From positions 1-64,000 of the forward strand of contig JAIOIW010000025.1 in NCBI GenBank assembly GCA_019912385.1: a stretch of DNA of 64,000 bases, in the 5' to 3' direction. The position numbers were made by a program, and so were the translations under genes. The stretch's first letter is position 1. Each line of letters starts with the position of its first letter. Positions 53,096-63,596 of this stretch are shown here, piece by piece. Source of the DNA: Notoacmeibacter sp. GTDB taxonomy: Bacteria; Pseudomonadota; Alphaproteobacteria; Rhizobiales; Rhizobiaceae. Under the pieces are notes generated by a model. That model had not been told where the DNA came from. It made no database searches and was given only the letters and a program-made list of their open reading frames with translations.

Positions 53096-54145
53096 ATGGC
53101 ACAGAAGAAAGCCCACGAAGTCGACCGATGGATCGCGCAGCCGGAAAATCCGGAGCGCCTGATCCTCGTCTACGGTCCCGACCGGGGCCTGGTGTCGGAG
53201 CGGGCGCGCAGGATCGCGCTGAAAACCGGTCTTTCGCTCGACGACCCCTTTGCCGTCATCCGCCTCGATGCCGGCGAACTGGACCAGGATCCCGGGCGGC
53301 TCGTCGATGAAGCGCGTACAGTCGCCATGTTCGGCGGCCAGCGACTGATCTGGGTCACCGGTGCTGGCGCGCAGAAGGGCCTCGCCAACGCGGTAAAGGA
53401 ACTGGCGGATCGGCCATCCGCTGATGCCCTGATCCTGATCGAGGGCGGTGACCTGAAGAAGGGGGCAGGCGGATTGCGCGGCATCGTCGAAACCGCCCGC
53501 TCGGCGATGGCCCTGCCCTGCTATGCCGACAAGTCGCGCGATATCGATCAGCTGATCGATGACGAGATGACCAGGGCCAGGATCTCGATAACGCCGGAGG
53601 CGCGCCAGTTGCTCAAGGCAAGCCTGGGCGGTGACCGGCTGGCGAGCCGCGGCGAGATCGAGAAACTGCTGCTCTATGCGCAGGGCCAGGATCGGATAGG
53701 CGTCGAGGATATCATGGCCAGTGTAGGCGATGCATCGGCGATTTCCGCCGACGATGCGGTTGATGCCATGCTGAATGGCGCATGGGGCGGTTTCGACGCC
53801 GCATTTTCGACGGTGCTCGATGCCGGCGCGCATCCATTCGTCGTCCTGTCGGCCGCTTTGCGCCAGTTCGCGGTGTTGCAACGGCTGCGCGCCGAGATGG
53901 ACCAGACCGGCCGGGGCGCGGCCGCCGTGGTGGCAAGCGCCCGTCCGCCGGTCTTCTTCGCCCGAAAACAACTCGTGGAAGCGGCCCTCGACGCATGGCA
54001 GGGTGAAGCGATCGCCCGCGCCCTGGACAGGTTGCAGGCAACTGTCCTCGAAACCCGGCGGCGTCCCGACCTCGCCGCGGCGCTGACGCGGCAGGCGCTG
54101 CTGGCGCTGGCTGTGGAATCAGCCCGCGCGCGCCGCCGGCGTTAG
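53096..54145 (+). CDS. holA: DNA polymerase III delta subunit HolA
   Basis: The 349-residue protein is the clamp-loader delta subunit that opens the beta clamp. Recognisable features are RLILVYGPDRGLVSERARRI (degenerate Walker region), AMFGGQRLIWVTGAG, SRGEIEKLLLYAQG and the helical C-terminal collar domain (FVVLSAALRQFAVLQRLR, RRRPDLAAALTRQALLALA). Length fits the family. AGGGA lies before ATG 53096. In most Rhizobiales it follows leuS and lptE; here the catabolic operon is upstream instead, and no lptE remnant is recognisable in the ~200 bases between. Confidence 0.93.
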   Translation: MAQKKAHEVDRWIAQPENPERLILVYGPDRGLVSERARRIALKTGLSLDDPFAVIRLDAGELDQDPGRLVDEARTVAMFGGQRLIWVTGAGAQKGLANAVKELADRPSADALILIEGGDLKKGAGGLRGIVETARSAMALPCYADKSRDIDQLIDDEMTRARISITPEARQLLKASLGGDRLASRGEIEKLLLYAQGQDRIGVEDIMASVGDASAISADDAVDAMLNGAWGGFDAAFSTVLDAGAHPFVVLSAALRQFAVLQRLRAEMDQTGRGAAAVVASARPPVFFARKQLVEAALDAWQGEAIARALDRLQATVLETRRRPDLAAALTRQALLALAVESARARRRR

Positions 54146-54263
54146 GTATGCAAAATCCCGGGGCTTGATGGTTCGGATTAATCCTCGATCGCAGCGGCTT
54201 TGAAGTCCAGGCTTGCATATGGACTCGCCGACCCGTATGGCCCCGCTGTTTTTTCGGTCGCCG

Positions 54264-55130
54264 TCAGCCCTGCAAAAGCCGGCACAGTTCGTCGAGTTGC
54301 TCCAGCGACTTGTAGGCGATTCTCAGTTCACCGCCCTTGGCGCCGTGTGTCACCGCGACCTTCATGCCGAGCGAATCGGTCAGCAGCTTTTCCAGCGACA
54401 GCGTGTCGGCGTCCTTTTCGCGAGCGCCGGCGCTGTCCTTTCCGCTCGAGCGGGCGGGCGCCTGCTGCAGGGCCTCTGCCTGACGCACCGACAATCCCTG
54501 ATCGATGATCCGGCGGGCCAGTGACGCGGGATTTTCCGCATTGACCAGCGTGCGCGCATGGCCTGCGGAGAGCGAGCCGTCGGAGATCAGGCCCTGGATG
54601 TCCTGCGGGAGTTTCAGCAGGCGCAACGTGTTGGCGACATGGCTTCGGCTCTTGCCGATCACCTGGCCCAGATCGTTCTGCGTATAACCATGGTCGTCGA
54701 TGAGCTTCTGGTAGCCCAGCGCTTCCTCGACCGGGTTGAGATCCGACCGCTGGACGTTCTCGACGATCGCGATTTCGAGCGCGACGCGGTCATCCACCTC
54801 GCGAACGATGACCGGGATGGTGGTCAGACCGGCGAGCTGTGCGGCGCGCCACCGTCTTTCGCCGGCTATGATTTCGTAGCGGTTGTCGCCACTCTTGCGC
54901 ACGACAACCGGCTGCACGATGCCGTGCTCGCGGATCGACTGCGCGAGATCGGCCAGCTCGGCTTCCGGGAATTGCCGGCGCGGGTTGCGCGGGTTGCGGA
55001 TCACGAATTCGATCGGAACCGTCCCGTCCGCTGCCGGCGTCCTTGTAGTTTCGCCGACAGGCTTGTCGATCTCTCCGATCAGGGCCGCGAGACCGCGCCC
55101 GAGCCTGCGTTTCGTTTGGTCGTCCGTCAT
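54264..55130 (-). CDS. parB: Chromosome partitioning protein ParB
   Basis: The 288-residue protein has the ParB N-terminal CTPase domain (IEFVIRNPRNPRRQFPEAEL, IREHGIVQPVVVR, EIIAGERRWRAAQLAGL), the helix-turn-helix that reads parS (YTQNDLGQVIGKSRSHVANT) and a C-terminal dimerisation domain. GERRWRAA is the arginine-rich CTP-binding motif. It loads at parS and slides as a clamp. Four parS-like palindromes occur in this window. It is 24 bases downstream of parA on the same strand. Confidence 0.97.
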   Translation of the reverse strand: MTDDQTKRRLGRGLAALIGEIDKPVGETTRTPAADGTVPIEFVIRNPRNPRRQFPEAELADLAQSIREHGIVQPVVVRKSGDNRYEIIAGERRWRAAQLAGLTTIPVIVREVDDRVALEIAIVENVQRSDLNPVEEALGYQKLIDDHGYTQNDLGQVIGKSRSHVANTLRLLKLPQDIQGLISDGSLSAGHARTLVNAENPASLARRIIDQGLSVRQAEALQQAPARSSGKDSAGAREKDADTLSLEKLLTDSLGMKVAVTHGAKGGELRIAYKSLEQLDELCRLLQG

Positions 55131-55154
55131 CGCCGCAATTCCTGCCTGGTTGTG

Positions 55155-55952
55155 TCACGCCGCCTTGAGGCTACGCTCGCGCCGGATGACTTCCGAGGCA
55201 AGCTGCAGATAGGCCTGGCTCCCGGCGCAACCGAGATCGTAAAGTATAGCCGGCTTACCATATGACGGCGCCTCTGAGATCCGCACGTTTCTTGGAATCA
55301 TCGTCCGGTACACCTTATTGCCCATATGCGAGCGGACGTCCTCCACCACCTGGTTGGCGAGATTGTTACGGCCGTCATACATCGTCAGCACGATGCCCTG
55401 GATTTCCAGTGCCGGATTCACGCTGGCGCGCACCTGCTCCACCGTCTGCAGCAACTGGCTCAGGCCCTCGAGCGCGAAAAACTCGCATTGCAGCGGCACG
55501 AGAACGGAATCGGCGGCCGCCATGGCATTGATGGTCAGGAGGTTGAGCGATGGCGGGCAATCGATCAGGATGTAGCTGTAGTCGGCCGCCGGGCCGGATG
55601 CTCCGCGCAGCGCATCACGCAGCCGGAACGCGCGGTTGGTCGAACCGGCGATCTCCATCTCGACGCCGAGCAGGTCCATGGTCGACGGAACCACGTGGAG
55701 ATTGGGCACTGCGGTGGGAATCGCAGCCTCCCTGATGTCGGCTTCGCCGACCAGCAGGTCGTAGGCGGAAATCCTTCGGTCGCTGCGCTCGATCCCCAAC
55801 CCCGTGCTGGCATTGCCTTGTGGATCGAGATCGACGATCAGCACCTTTTCGCCGATCGCGGCAAGCGCTGTTCCCAGGTTGATCGCGGTCGTCGTCTTGC
55901 CAACGCCGCCCTTCTGATTTGCGATCGTGATAATCCGTGCCGGTTTGATCAT
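55155..55952 (-). CDS. parA: Chromosome partitioning ATPase ParA
   Basis: The 265-residue protein is the Walker-type ATPase that moves ParB-parS complexes. The deviant Walker A is KGGVGKTTTAINL (residues ~14-26), followed by VLIVDLDPQGNASTGLG and the Walker B region SYILIDCPPSLNLLT. The start ATG 55952 gives the usual length (Rhizobium ParA is ~264); ATG 55994 adds 14 residues and lies 9 bases from the rsmG stop. Order parB-parA-rsmG-mnmG is the standard alphaproteobacterial arrangement. Confidence 0.96.
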   Translation of the reverse strand: MIKPARIITIANQKGGVGKTTTAINLGTALAAIGEKVLIVDLDPQGNASTGLGIERSDRRISAYDLLVGEADIREAAIPTAVPNLHVVPSTMDLLGVEMEIAGSTNRAFRLRDALRGASGPAADYSYILIDCPPSLNLLTINAMAAADSVLVPLQCEFFALEGLSQLLQTVEQVRASVNPALEIQGIVLTMYDGRNNLANQVVEDVRSHMGNKVYRTMIPRNVRISEAPSYGKPAILYDLGCAGSQAYLQLASEVIRRERSLKAA

Positions 55953-56002
55953 GGTCGTTCGTGCCGCTCGTTCGACTTCAGGTCTTGAACTCATGCGCCG
56001 GT

Positions 56003-56644
56003 TCAAGCCGCGTTCCGGCGCTTCAGATTGGAAATCTCCAGGACGACCCCTTCGGGATCGACGATACTTTGGTGTTCTACCAGATCGAACGACCAATGCT
56101 GAGCACTTTCTTCGATTTCCAGGCGGTATCCCCGACCTTTGTGAAACAGTGCGCGAGCGCCTGTTACCAGCCAGGGCGCGGCGAGCGAAAACAGGCTGGA
56201 CAGGGGTGCCAGAGCACGCGCGGTCACCACATCCGGTTGGCGGACAACGCCAACAGCGTCCGCGATACGAAGCGCATGCACCCGTCCAGGCGCGCCTGTC
56301 TCGTACAGTGCCTGGGCAAGAAATGCCGCCTTTTTCCGGTTGCTTTCGACCAGTTCGGCGGTCGATCCCGGATAATCCTTGAGAAGGATGGCGATGACGA
56401 CCCCCGGCAGCCCGCCGCCTGACCCGAGATCCAGCCAGCGCCGCGCGCCGCGGCCGATGGGCAGGAGTTGCGCGCTGTCGACGACATGGCGCTCCCAGAA
56501 GTGCGCGAGCGTGGACGGCGCGGCAAGATTGATCCGTGCGTTCCATTTGCGAAACAGGGTTTCATACAGATCGAGGGCTCTCAGCGTTTCACGTGAAACA
56601 GGACCGGCCGCCCGCTGCAACTGTCGAATGCGCTGGTCAGTCAT
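56003..56644 (-). CDS. rsmG: 16S rRNA (guanine-N7) methyltransferase RsmG (GidB)
   Basis: The 213-residue methyltransferase modifies G527 of 16S rRNA (E. coli numbering), and its loss gives low-level streptomycin resistance. SAM site: [23 protein letters not shown]-binding and core segments [20 protein letters not shown] and [20 protein letters not shown]. It overlaps mnmG by 4 bases (ATGA). A parS-like site lies within its first ~20 codons (56585-56600). Confidence 0.96.
   Translation of the reverse strand: MTDQRIRQLQRAAGPVSRETLRALDLYETLFRKWNARINLAAPSTLAHFWERHVVDSAQLLPIGRGARRWLDLGSGGGLPGVVIAILLKDYPGSTAELVESNRKKAAFLAQALYETGAPGRVHALRIADAVGVVRQPDVVTARALAPLSSLFSLAAPWLVTGARALFHKGRGYRLEIEESAQHWSFDLVEHQSIVDPEGVVLEISNLKRRNAA
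56585..56600. promoter_or_regulatory. parS-like ParB binding site 1
   Basis: CGTTTCACGTGAAACA matches the consensus parS (TGTTTCACGTGAAACA) at 15 of 16 positions. It lies within rsmG coding sequence. Confidence 0.85.
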
Positions 56645-58515
56645 ACCGCCGCGCCAACCGCTTCGCGCTCCGCACGCCGAACATGCGCGATGATCAGAGC
56701 CAGCGCCGCGGGCGTCACGCCATCGATTCGCCCGGCTTCGGCGACGGAGGCCGGGCGGCGCGTCATGATTTTTTGCTGCACTTCCTTCGACAGACCCGGC
56801 ACCGCGGTAAAATCAATGTCCGGCGGGATGTGCAGTGATTCTTCGCGGCGCAACACCGCGATATCCGCGTCCTGTCGCGCCAGATAGACCGCATATCTCG
56901 CTTCGGTCTCGATCAATCCCGCCGCCTTGTGCGGTATGGCCGATATATCCGGCCAGATCGCCACCAATCTGTCCAGGGTGACCTCCGGATAAGCAAGCAG
57001 ATCGAAGCCCGAACGCCTTACCCCGTCCCTGTTGAGCGCAAGCCCATGGGATTCCGCCTCATTGGGTGTCAACTTGACCCGTTTCAATAGTTCCACACCC
57101 GAATCGAACGCTCGCGATAGTTGGCCGTATCGCTCCTGTCGTTCCGACGAAGCGATGCCGAGCGCTATAGCGCGGGGCGTCAACCGCAAATCGGCGTTGT
57201 CGGCGCGTATCGACAGCCGGAATTCGGCACGCGACGTGAACATCCGGTAGGGTTCGGTGATCCCCCGGCTCGTCAGGTCGTCGATCATAACGCCGATATA
57301 GGCGTCGCCGCGCCCGAATATCACGGCGTCCCGCCCCAGGGCTTTCAGCGCCGCGTTCAGGCCGGCGACCAACCCCTGGGCTGCTGCCTCTTCATAACCT
57401 GTCGTGCCGTTGATCTGTCCGGCCATGTAGAGCCCGTCCACGCGCCGTGTCTGCAGCGTGCTGTCAAGCTCCCGGGGATCTACATGGTCATATTCGATCG
57501 CGTAACCCGGTTGCAGCATTCGGACTTTTTCCAGCCCGGGAATACTCGCCAGGATCTCGCGCTGCACCTCCTCGGGCAATGACGTCGATATCCCGTTCGG
57601 ATAGACCGTGTCTTCGTCGAGACCCTCGGGTTCCAGGAAAATCTGGTGGCCGTCGCGATCGCCGAACTTGACGATCTTGTCCTCGATCGAAGGACAGTAG
57701 CGTGGACCGATGCCCTCGATCGAACCGGAATACATCGCCGAGCGGTGGAGGTTTGTCCGGATGATCGCGTGGGTCGCTTCCGTCGTGCGCGTGACGCCAC
57801 AGGCAATCTGGCGGTTTGCGATCCTATCTGTCAGCAGCGAAAACGGTACCGAGTCATCATCCGCATGTTGCCGCCCGACCGCATCCCAATCGATCGACCG
57901 GCCGTCGAGGCGTGGCGGCGTTCCGGTCTTCAACCGGCCGAGCGCGAATCCCGCCGCACGAAGGCTCGCAGCCATCGCATCCGAGGGTTGCTCGCCCATC
58001 CGCCCGGCGCGAATTTTACGGTCCCCGATATGGATCAGGCCGCCAAGGAAAGTTCCTGTCGTTAAAACCAGGGTCTTGCACGCGATTTCCCGGCCGTCGG
58101 CAAGAACCAGCCCGCCTGTCACGCCGCCTTCGACAAGAATATCGCTAGCCTCTCCCTCGATAATCTCGAGCCCGGGGGTTCCCGCGATGGCAGCCTGCAT
58201 GGCCTGAAGATAGAGCTTGCGGTCCGCTTGGGTGCGCGGACCGCGAACCGCCGCACCCTTGCGGCGGTTCAACATCCGGTACTGGATACCGGCCGCATCG
58301 GCCACCCGGCCCATAAGCCCGTCAAGCGCATCGATTTCTCGCACCAGGTGGCCCTTGCCCAATCCGCCGATTGCCGGATTGCACGACATCACGCCGATTG
58401 TGTCCCGCGACAACGTTACCAGTCCGGTGCGCACGCCAACCCGCGCCGCAGCGCTGGCCGCCTCGCATCCGGCGTGGCCGCCGCCAACCACAATGACATC
58501 GTATCGGACACTCAT
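56641..58515 (-). CDS. mnmG: tRNA uridine-5-carboxymethylaminomethyl modification enzyme MnmG (GidA)
   Basis: The 624-residue FAD enzyme acts with MnmE to modify U34 of several tRNAs. Dinucleotide-binding motif [21 protein letters not shown] is at the N-terminus. Other landmarks are [44 protein letters not shown] and [23 protein letters not shown] 58515 is chosen because it starts at the family N-terminus ([13 protein letters not shown]); an ATG at 58563 would add 16 residues. The two genes of the complex are adjacent. Confidence 0.97.
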   Translation of the reverse strand: MSVRYDVIVVGGGHAGCEAASAAARVGVRTGLVTLSRDTIGVMSCNPAIGGLGKGHLVREIDALDGLMGRVADAAGIQYRMLNRRKGAAVRGPRTQADRKLYLQAMQAAIAGTPGLEIIEGEASDILVEGGVTGGLVLADGREIACKTLVLTTGTFLGGLIHIGDRKIRAGRMGEQPSDAMAASLRAAGFALGRLKTGTPPRLDGRSIDWDAVGRQHADDDSVPFSLLTDRIANRQIACGVTRTTEATHAIIRTNLHRSAMYSGSIEGIGPRYCPSIEDKIVKFGDRDGHQIFLEPEGLDEDTVYPNGISTSLPEEVQREILASIPGLEKVRMLQPGYAIEYDHVDPRELDSTLQTRRVDGLYMAGQINGTTGYEEAAAQGLVAGLNAALKALGRDAVIFGRGDAYIGVMIDDLTSRGITEPYRMFTSRAEFRLSIRADNADLRLTPRAIALGIASSERQERYGQLSRAFDSGVELLKRVKLTPNEAESHGLALNRDGVRRSGFDLLAYPEVTLDRLVAIWPDISAIPHKAAGLIETEARYAVYLARQDADIAVLRREESLHIPPDIDFTAVPGLSKEVQQKIMTRRPASVAEAGRIDGVTPAALALIIAHVRRAEREAVGAAV

Positions 58516-58604
58516 GACCTGATCCTGTGAAGGCGCGAAGACATGATCGCGATCGGGTGCCATGTCAAGGCCGCGATTGCACGGGTACCCCTTCCATCGG
58601 ACGG

Positions 58605-58620
58605 TGTTTCACGTGAAACC
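58605..58620. promoter_or_regulatory. parS-like ParB binding site 2
   Basis: TGTTTCACGTGAAACC matches consensus at 15 of 16 positions. It lies between mnmG and mnmE. Confidence 0.85.
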
Positions 58621-58642
58621 GCCTCCGATCTACCGTCGTCGG

Positions 58643-58658
58643 TGTTTCACGTGAATCG
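58643..58658. promoter_or_regulatory. parS-like ParB binding site 3
   Basis: TGTTTCACGTGAATCG matches consensus at 14 of 16 positions, 38 bases from site 2, between mnmG and mnmE. Confidence 0.7.
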
Positions 58659-58693
58659 CTACCGCGCTTATGAATCAAGGCCGCAAATTCCCA

Positions 58694-58709
58694 TGTTTCA
58701 CGTGAATCA
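58694..58709. promoter_or_regulatory. parS-like ParB binding site 4
   Basis: TGTTTCACGTGAATCA matches consensus at 15 of 16 positions, 51 bases from site 3, and covers the stop codon of mnmE. Confidence 0.75.
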
Positions 58710-60041
58710 CTTGCCGATGCAGAATTCCGAGAAGATCAAATCGAGCAATTCGTCGACTTGTACGGTTCCGGTGATCTTTCCCAGTGTGTTTGCCGCAGTT
58801 CTCAGCATTTCGGCGCGCAACTCTATCGGATTATCTTCACCCGAGATTGCCGCATCCAAAGATTTCCGGCTCTTATTCAGCAAATCAACGTGGCGCGCAC
58901 GTGCCGGCACCAGGCTTCCGCTCGCCGTACATGATATCGCTCGCTTCCCGATGGTCTCGAGCAACCCGGATATCCCTGCGCCGGTGACCGAGGAGATCAC
59001 GAGGTCGTAACCATCGCCGCTCCCTCCTCCGCCTCCTAGATCCAACTTTGTTCCTATCCTCAAGACATCCTTCGCCGTGACGGGTCTGGAGACCTGGATC
59101 GGCGAGGAGATATCTGTAAGCAGCAAGACCAGATCTGCGGTCGAACTTCGCTCTATCGCCTTTTGAATGCCGATTTTTTCCACAGCACTATCGCTTTCGC
59201 GTACGCCGGCTGTATCCGTCACGATCACCTTGTATCCGTCCATATCCAGGGCGACATCGATAAGGTCCCGAGTCGTACCCGCCTCTTCGGTCACGATCGC
59301 GACGTCGCGACGCGCGAGACAGTTCAACAGGCTCGATTTCCCCGAATTGGGTGCCCCGATCAGAACGACGTTGTAACCCTCGCGGATGATCTCCCCCGCC
59401 CGCGCACCGTCGAGATGCGCACCGATCTCCCGAGACAGCGCGGCCAGTTCGTCCCACACCGCGTCCGCGACCGATCCCGGCACGTCCTGTTCGTCCGAAA
59501 AATCCAGATCCGCCTCGATCAGCGCCCTGGCCCTCGTCATGCGCGCCTGCCATCGGGAATAGAGGTCCCGGTATGCGCCCGCGGCCCTGGACATCGCGAA
59601 TCGCCGTTGCGCCTCGGTCTCCGCTCCGATCAGATCGGCTAGGGCCTCCGCACCGGTCAAATCGATCTTTCCGTTGAGAAAGGCGCGCCGCGTGAATTCG
59701 CCGGCTTCCGCAGGTCGGCAGCCATCAAACGCATTCAGCGCGTCAAGCACGCCCTGGACTACTGCACGGCCGCCATGGACATGAAATTCAGCGGTATCCT
59801 CGCCCGTAAAACTGGCGGGTGCAGGAAAGTACAACACGAGTGCGCGATCCAGGACCTCGCTTCCACGCCGCAAAATACGCAACTCGGCATGGCGTGGCTG
59901 TGGAACGCCGCCGGCAATCCCGGCGAGTACCGATTTCGTGTGAGGACCCGAAACCCGGATGACAGCGACCCCGCTTGGAAGCGACCCGCTTCCAAGCGCA
60001 TGAATCGTATCAGGAAATGATATGAGACTCCTGTTAACCAT
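58707..60041 (-). CDS. mnmE: tRNA modification GTPase MnmE (TrmE)
   Basis: The 444-residue GTPase works with MnmG in U34 modification. N-terminal tetrahydrofolate-binding domain: DTIHALGSGSLPSGVAVIRV and EFTRRAFLNGKIDLTGAEAL. G domain: G1 GAPNSGKSS, G2 GTTRD, G3 DTAG, and G4 GTKLD (usual form NKxD; here Asn is Thr). The C-terminus FCIGK carries the catalytic Cys. Slightly short of the usual ~450. The start codon lies in a perfect inverted repeat, and no good ribosome site is seen; a minor start change is possible. Confidence 0.95.
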   Translation of the reverse strand: MVNRSLISFPDTIHALGSGSLPSGVAVIRVSGPHTKSVLAGIAGGVPQPRHAELRILRRGSEVLDRALVLYFPAPASFTGEDTAEFHVHGGRAVVQGVLDALNAFDGCRPAEAGEFTRRAFLNGKIDLTGAEALADLIGAETEAQRRFAMSRAAGAYRDLYSRWQARMTRARALIEADLDFSDEQDVPGSVADAVWDELAALSREIGAHLDGARAGEIIREGYNVVLIGAPNSGKSSLLNCLARRDVAIVTEEAGTTRDLIDVALDMDGYKVIVTDTAGVRESDSAVEKIGIQKAIERSSTADLVLLLTDISSPIQVSRPVTAKDVLRIGTKLDLGGGGGSGDGYDLVISSVTGAGISGLLETIGKRAISCTASGSLVPARARHVDLLNKSRKSLDAAISGEDNPIELRAEMLRTAANTLGKITGTVQVDELLDLIFSEFCIGK

Positions 60042-60051
60042 ATCGGTTAAC
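60033..60051. repeat. Inverted repeat across the mnmE start codon
   Basis: GTTAACC (60033-60039) and GGTTAAC (60045-60051) flank ATATC. The palindrome contains the ATG of mnmE. TTAA spacing is 9, not the 7 expected for a canonical CtrA site. It may be an operator or chance. Confidence 0.4.
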
Positions 60052-60184
60052 CCGTTTGCACTGGCTCAGTCAGATGTGGATCCGAGTTCCGATTACCGCT
60101 TTCGAGAAGGCTATTCGTTTCGGACACGAATCCACCGCTCGGCCGTAAATCTCCATAATTCGAACCGCATGCGAATCGAATCGC

Positions 60185-61450
<1,266 letters not shown>

Positions 61451-61618
61451 GGCAGAACTCTGGATTTGAATGAAGGATAGCCGGACTGCGCGATGTGTGC
61501 CGGAAATGGATCCGACCTTCTTTTTTGGGAGGCAGTGACCGGAAGGAAGAACCCCATCTATACATCCGTCGACAAAAGCGCAAGAGCACGATGCGACCCG
61601 CGCCCTGGGCGCCAGGAT

Positions 61619-62161
61619 CTAGAACGGGCGCACGACCACCATCACGACGATCAGGATCATCAGCACCGTCGGGATTTCGTTGACCAGCCGCCAGTGGCGT
61701 TCCGTCTTTTCGTTGCGATCCTCTCCAAAAGCCCTGACGGCCGAAGAGAAATAGCCGTGTGCCCCTGACATCACGAGCGCGCCGGCGAGTTTCAGCAGGA
61801 ACCAGTACTCCAGGTAAACCCCCGCGTGCCAGGCAAGCCACAGCCCGAAGACCCAAGCAACCGTCATCGCCGGATTGATGATGACACGCAGCAACCGGCG
61901 CTCCATGACCTTGAAGGTTTCCGATTGCGCCGAGCCCCTTTCGGCCTCGCAATGATAAATGAAAAGCCGCGGCAGATAAAGCATCCCCGCCATCCACGAA
62001 ATTACCGCGATGACATGAATAGCCTTGGCCCAGAGATAGAACCCCTCGGGATTGGCCAGGAAGATCGCTGCAACCAGCAACCCCAAGATACCGAGCGCCA
62101 CGACCGCCCGCTTCCCCGCCCTCCGGCCGCTCGCCTTCATCGTCTCCGGGTCATCCGCCAT
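61619..62161 (-). CDS. hemJ: Protoporphyrinogen IX oxidase HemJ
   Basis: The 180-residue membrane protein has four or five hydrophobic segments. The family-defining segment WAKAIHVIAVISWMAGMLYL with the heme-linked His and Trp is at residues ~44-63, followed by PRLFIYHCEAE. HemJ converts protoporphyrinogen IX to protoporphyrin IX, one step later than the HemE product pathway. It lies between hemE and rho, as in most Rhizobiales, 9 bases from the hemE stop, with AGGAGAG before ATG 62161. Confidence 0.95.
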   Translation of the reverse strand: MADDPETMKASGRRAGKRAVVALGILGLLVAAIFLANPEGFYLWAKAIHVIAVISWMAGMLYLPRLFIYHCEAERGSAQSETFKVMERRLLRVIINPAMTVAWVFGLWLAWHAGVYLEYWFLLKLAGALVMSGAHGYFSSAVRAFGEDRNEKTERHWRLVNEIPTVLMILIVVMVVVRPF

Positions 62162-62169
62162 GGTCTCTC

Positions 62170-63192
62170 CTAGCGCACCGCACGAACCCGGGCAATCATC
62201 TGCTCGACATGCGCGATCGGCGTTTCCGGCGTGATCCCGTGTCCGAGATTGAAGATCAGGGGCCCGTCGCCCAGTGCACCAAGAATCCTGTCAATACCCT
62301 CGTCTAGGGCCCTTCCGCCCGCCACGAGCCGCATCGGATCCAGATTGCCCTGTACGGCACCTTCCGCCTGCAGCCTTTTTGCCTGGCTCAGCGGAACCGA
62401 CCAGTCCAGGCCGAGCGCGTCGACCCCGGTCTGACCGCGATAGTTTTCATACAATGTCCCTGCCCCCTTCGGGAATCCGATGATCGGCACGTCGGGAAAC
62501 TGCGCGCGTACGAGCGAAACGATCTTGCAAACCGGCCTGACGCAACACGTCTCGAACCCGGCCTCGTCGAGCACACCAGACCAGGAATCGAATATCTGGA
62601 CAGCGTCCGCACCCGCTTCGATCTGCCTGACCAGATACTCCGCAGAGACCACCGCCAACCTGTCCAGCAATGCTTCCATCGCATCACGATGCTTGTAGAA
62701 AAACAGCCGTGCGGGTGCCTGATCCGGCGTCCCGTGACCCGCTATCATGTAGGTCGCGACCGTCCACGGCGCGCCGCAGAAGCCCAGGAGCGTCGTCTCC
62801 CCAGAAAGCTCTTCACGCAAACGCCGCACCGTCTCGTAGACCGGCGCCATCGCGCCATGGATATCGACATCCGCCAATCCTGCGATTTCGTCTGCTCCGA
62901 TCGGCGTCATCAGCGGGCCTCGCCCCTCTTCGAAGCGGAGGTCGCGCCCAAGTGCGTGCGGTACGACGAGAATATCGGAGAACAGGATCGCAGCATCGAA
63001 GCCGAAACGCCGGATCGGCTGCAGCGTCACTTCCACCGCTAGTTCGGGATTGTAGCAGAGATCGAGAAAGCTACCGGCCTTCTCCCGCGTCTGTCGATAC
63101 TCCGGCAGATATCTCCCAGCCTGGCGCATCATCCAGATCGGCGGCGGATATCGTTTCGCGCCTTTCAATACTTCGATCACTTCTCGTGCCAT
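62170..63192 (-). CDS. hemE: Uroporphyrinogen decarboxylase HemE
   Basis: The 340-residue enzyme makes coproporphyrinogen III in heme synthesis. Signatures: [20 protein letters not shown] near the N-terminus, [33 protein letters not shown], and [16 protein letters not shown] 63192 is chosen since it starts two residues before the conserved region at the usual length; the open frame extends to 63297 over the putative origin, without support. HemE next to oriC is conserved in alphaproteobacteria. Confidence 0.96.
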   Translation of the reverse strand: MAREVIEVLKGAKRYPPPIWMMRQAGRYLPEYRQTREKAGSFLDLCYNPELAVEVTLQPIRRFGFDAAILFSDILVVPHALGRDLRFEEGRGPLMTPIGADEIAGLADVDIHGAMAPVYETVRRLREELSGETTLLGFCGAPWTVATYMIAGHGTPDQAPARLFFYKHRDAMEALLDRLAVVSAEYLVRQIEAGADAVQIFDSWSGVLDEAGFETCCVRPVCKIVSLVRAQFPDVPIIGFPKGAGTLYENYRGQTGVDALGLDWSVPLSQAKRLQAEGAVQGNLDPMRLVAGGRALDEGIDRILGALGDGPLIFNLGHGITPETPIAHVEQMIARVRAVR

Positions 63193-63596
63193 GCCGCGTG
63201 CCGTCCCAGCCAACAGGCTCCCCTTCAAATATATTCTTTGAAAAGGAATCTTATGATTCTTAGACTCTGTCAGAATCGTGGATTGTAGCTTTTCCACGAA
63301 ACCGGGCTTCTCCGCCCCTTCCCCACCGCGTCATGCACATCGCGGCCCCCTGTGGATAGGTATGGGGATCAGGCTCAAACATCCCGCCCGCTCAATAACA
63401 TGCCAGCATCAGCCGTCAAATCTGGCTTGCATGGGAATTGAACAATGGACATCGTCCGCACGATCATCCACATGGGGAGGAACAAGCTGACAGCGCCTGT
63501 TGGTGTGGACAAGTCGGCAGGTTTTCCCGCGCTCGGCGGTCACCCTCCCGGCGCCAAGTTTCGCTCCCTGGATATCAACAGCTGGGTGTGAGTCCT
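63193..63596. other. Putative chromosomal replication origin (oriC)
   Basis: In Caulobacter, Rickettsia and Sinorhizobium the origin lies between hemE and the gene for the PPDK regulatory protein, which is the layout here. About 400 bases contain near-consensus DnaA boxes (TTATCCACA): CTATCCACA on minus (63351-63359), TCATCCACA on plus (63464-63472), TTGTCCACA on minus (63504-63512), and weaker TTTTCCACG (63290-63298). An AT-rich patch at 63226-63262 could be the unwinding element. A GATTCT-N11-AGAATC inverted repeat lies at 63255-63277. Confidence 0.75.

Noticed and set aside
52877-53971. 364-codon minus-strand frame opposite holA
   Set aside because: Antisense shadow of holA; no ribosome site or recognised domain.
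60033-60051. CtrA binding site at the mnmE start
   Set aside because: TTAA half-sites are 9 bases apart rather than 7, so it does not fit the canonical CtrA motif; reported only as a palindrome.
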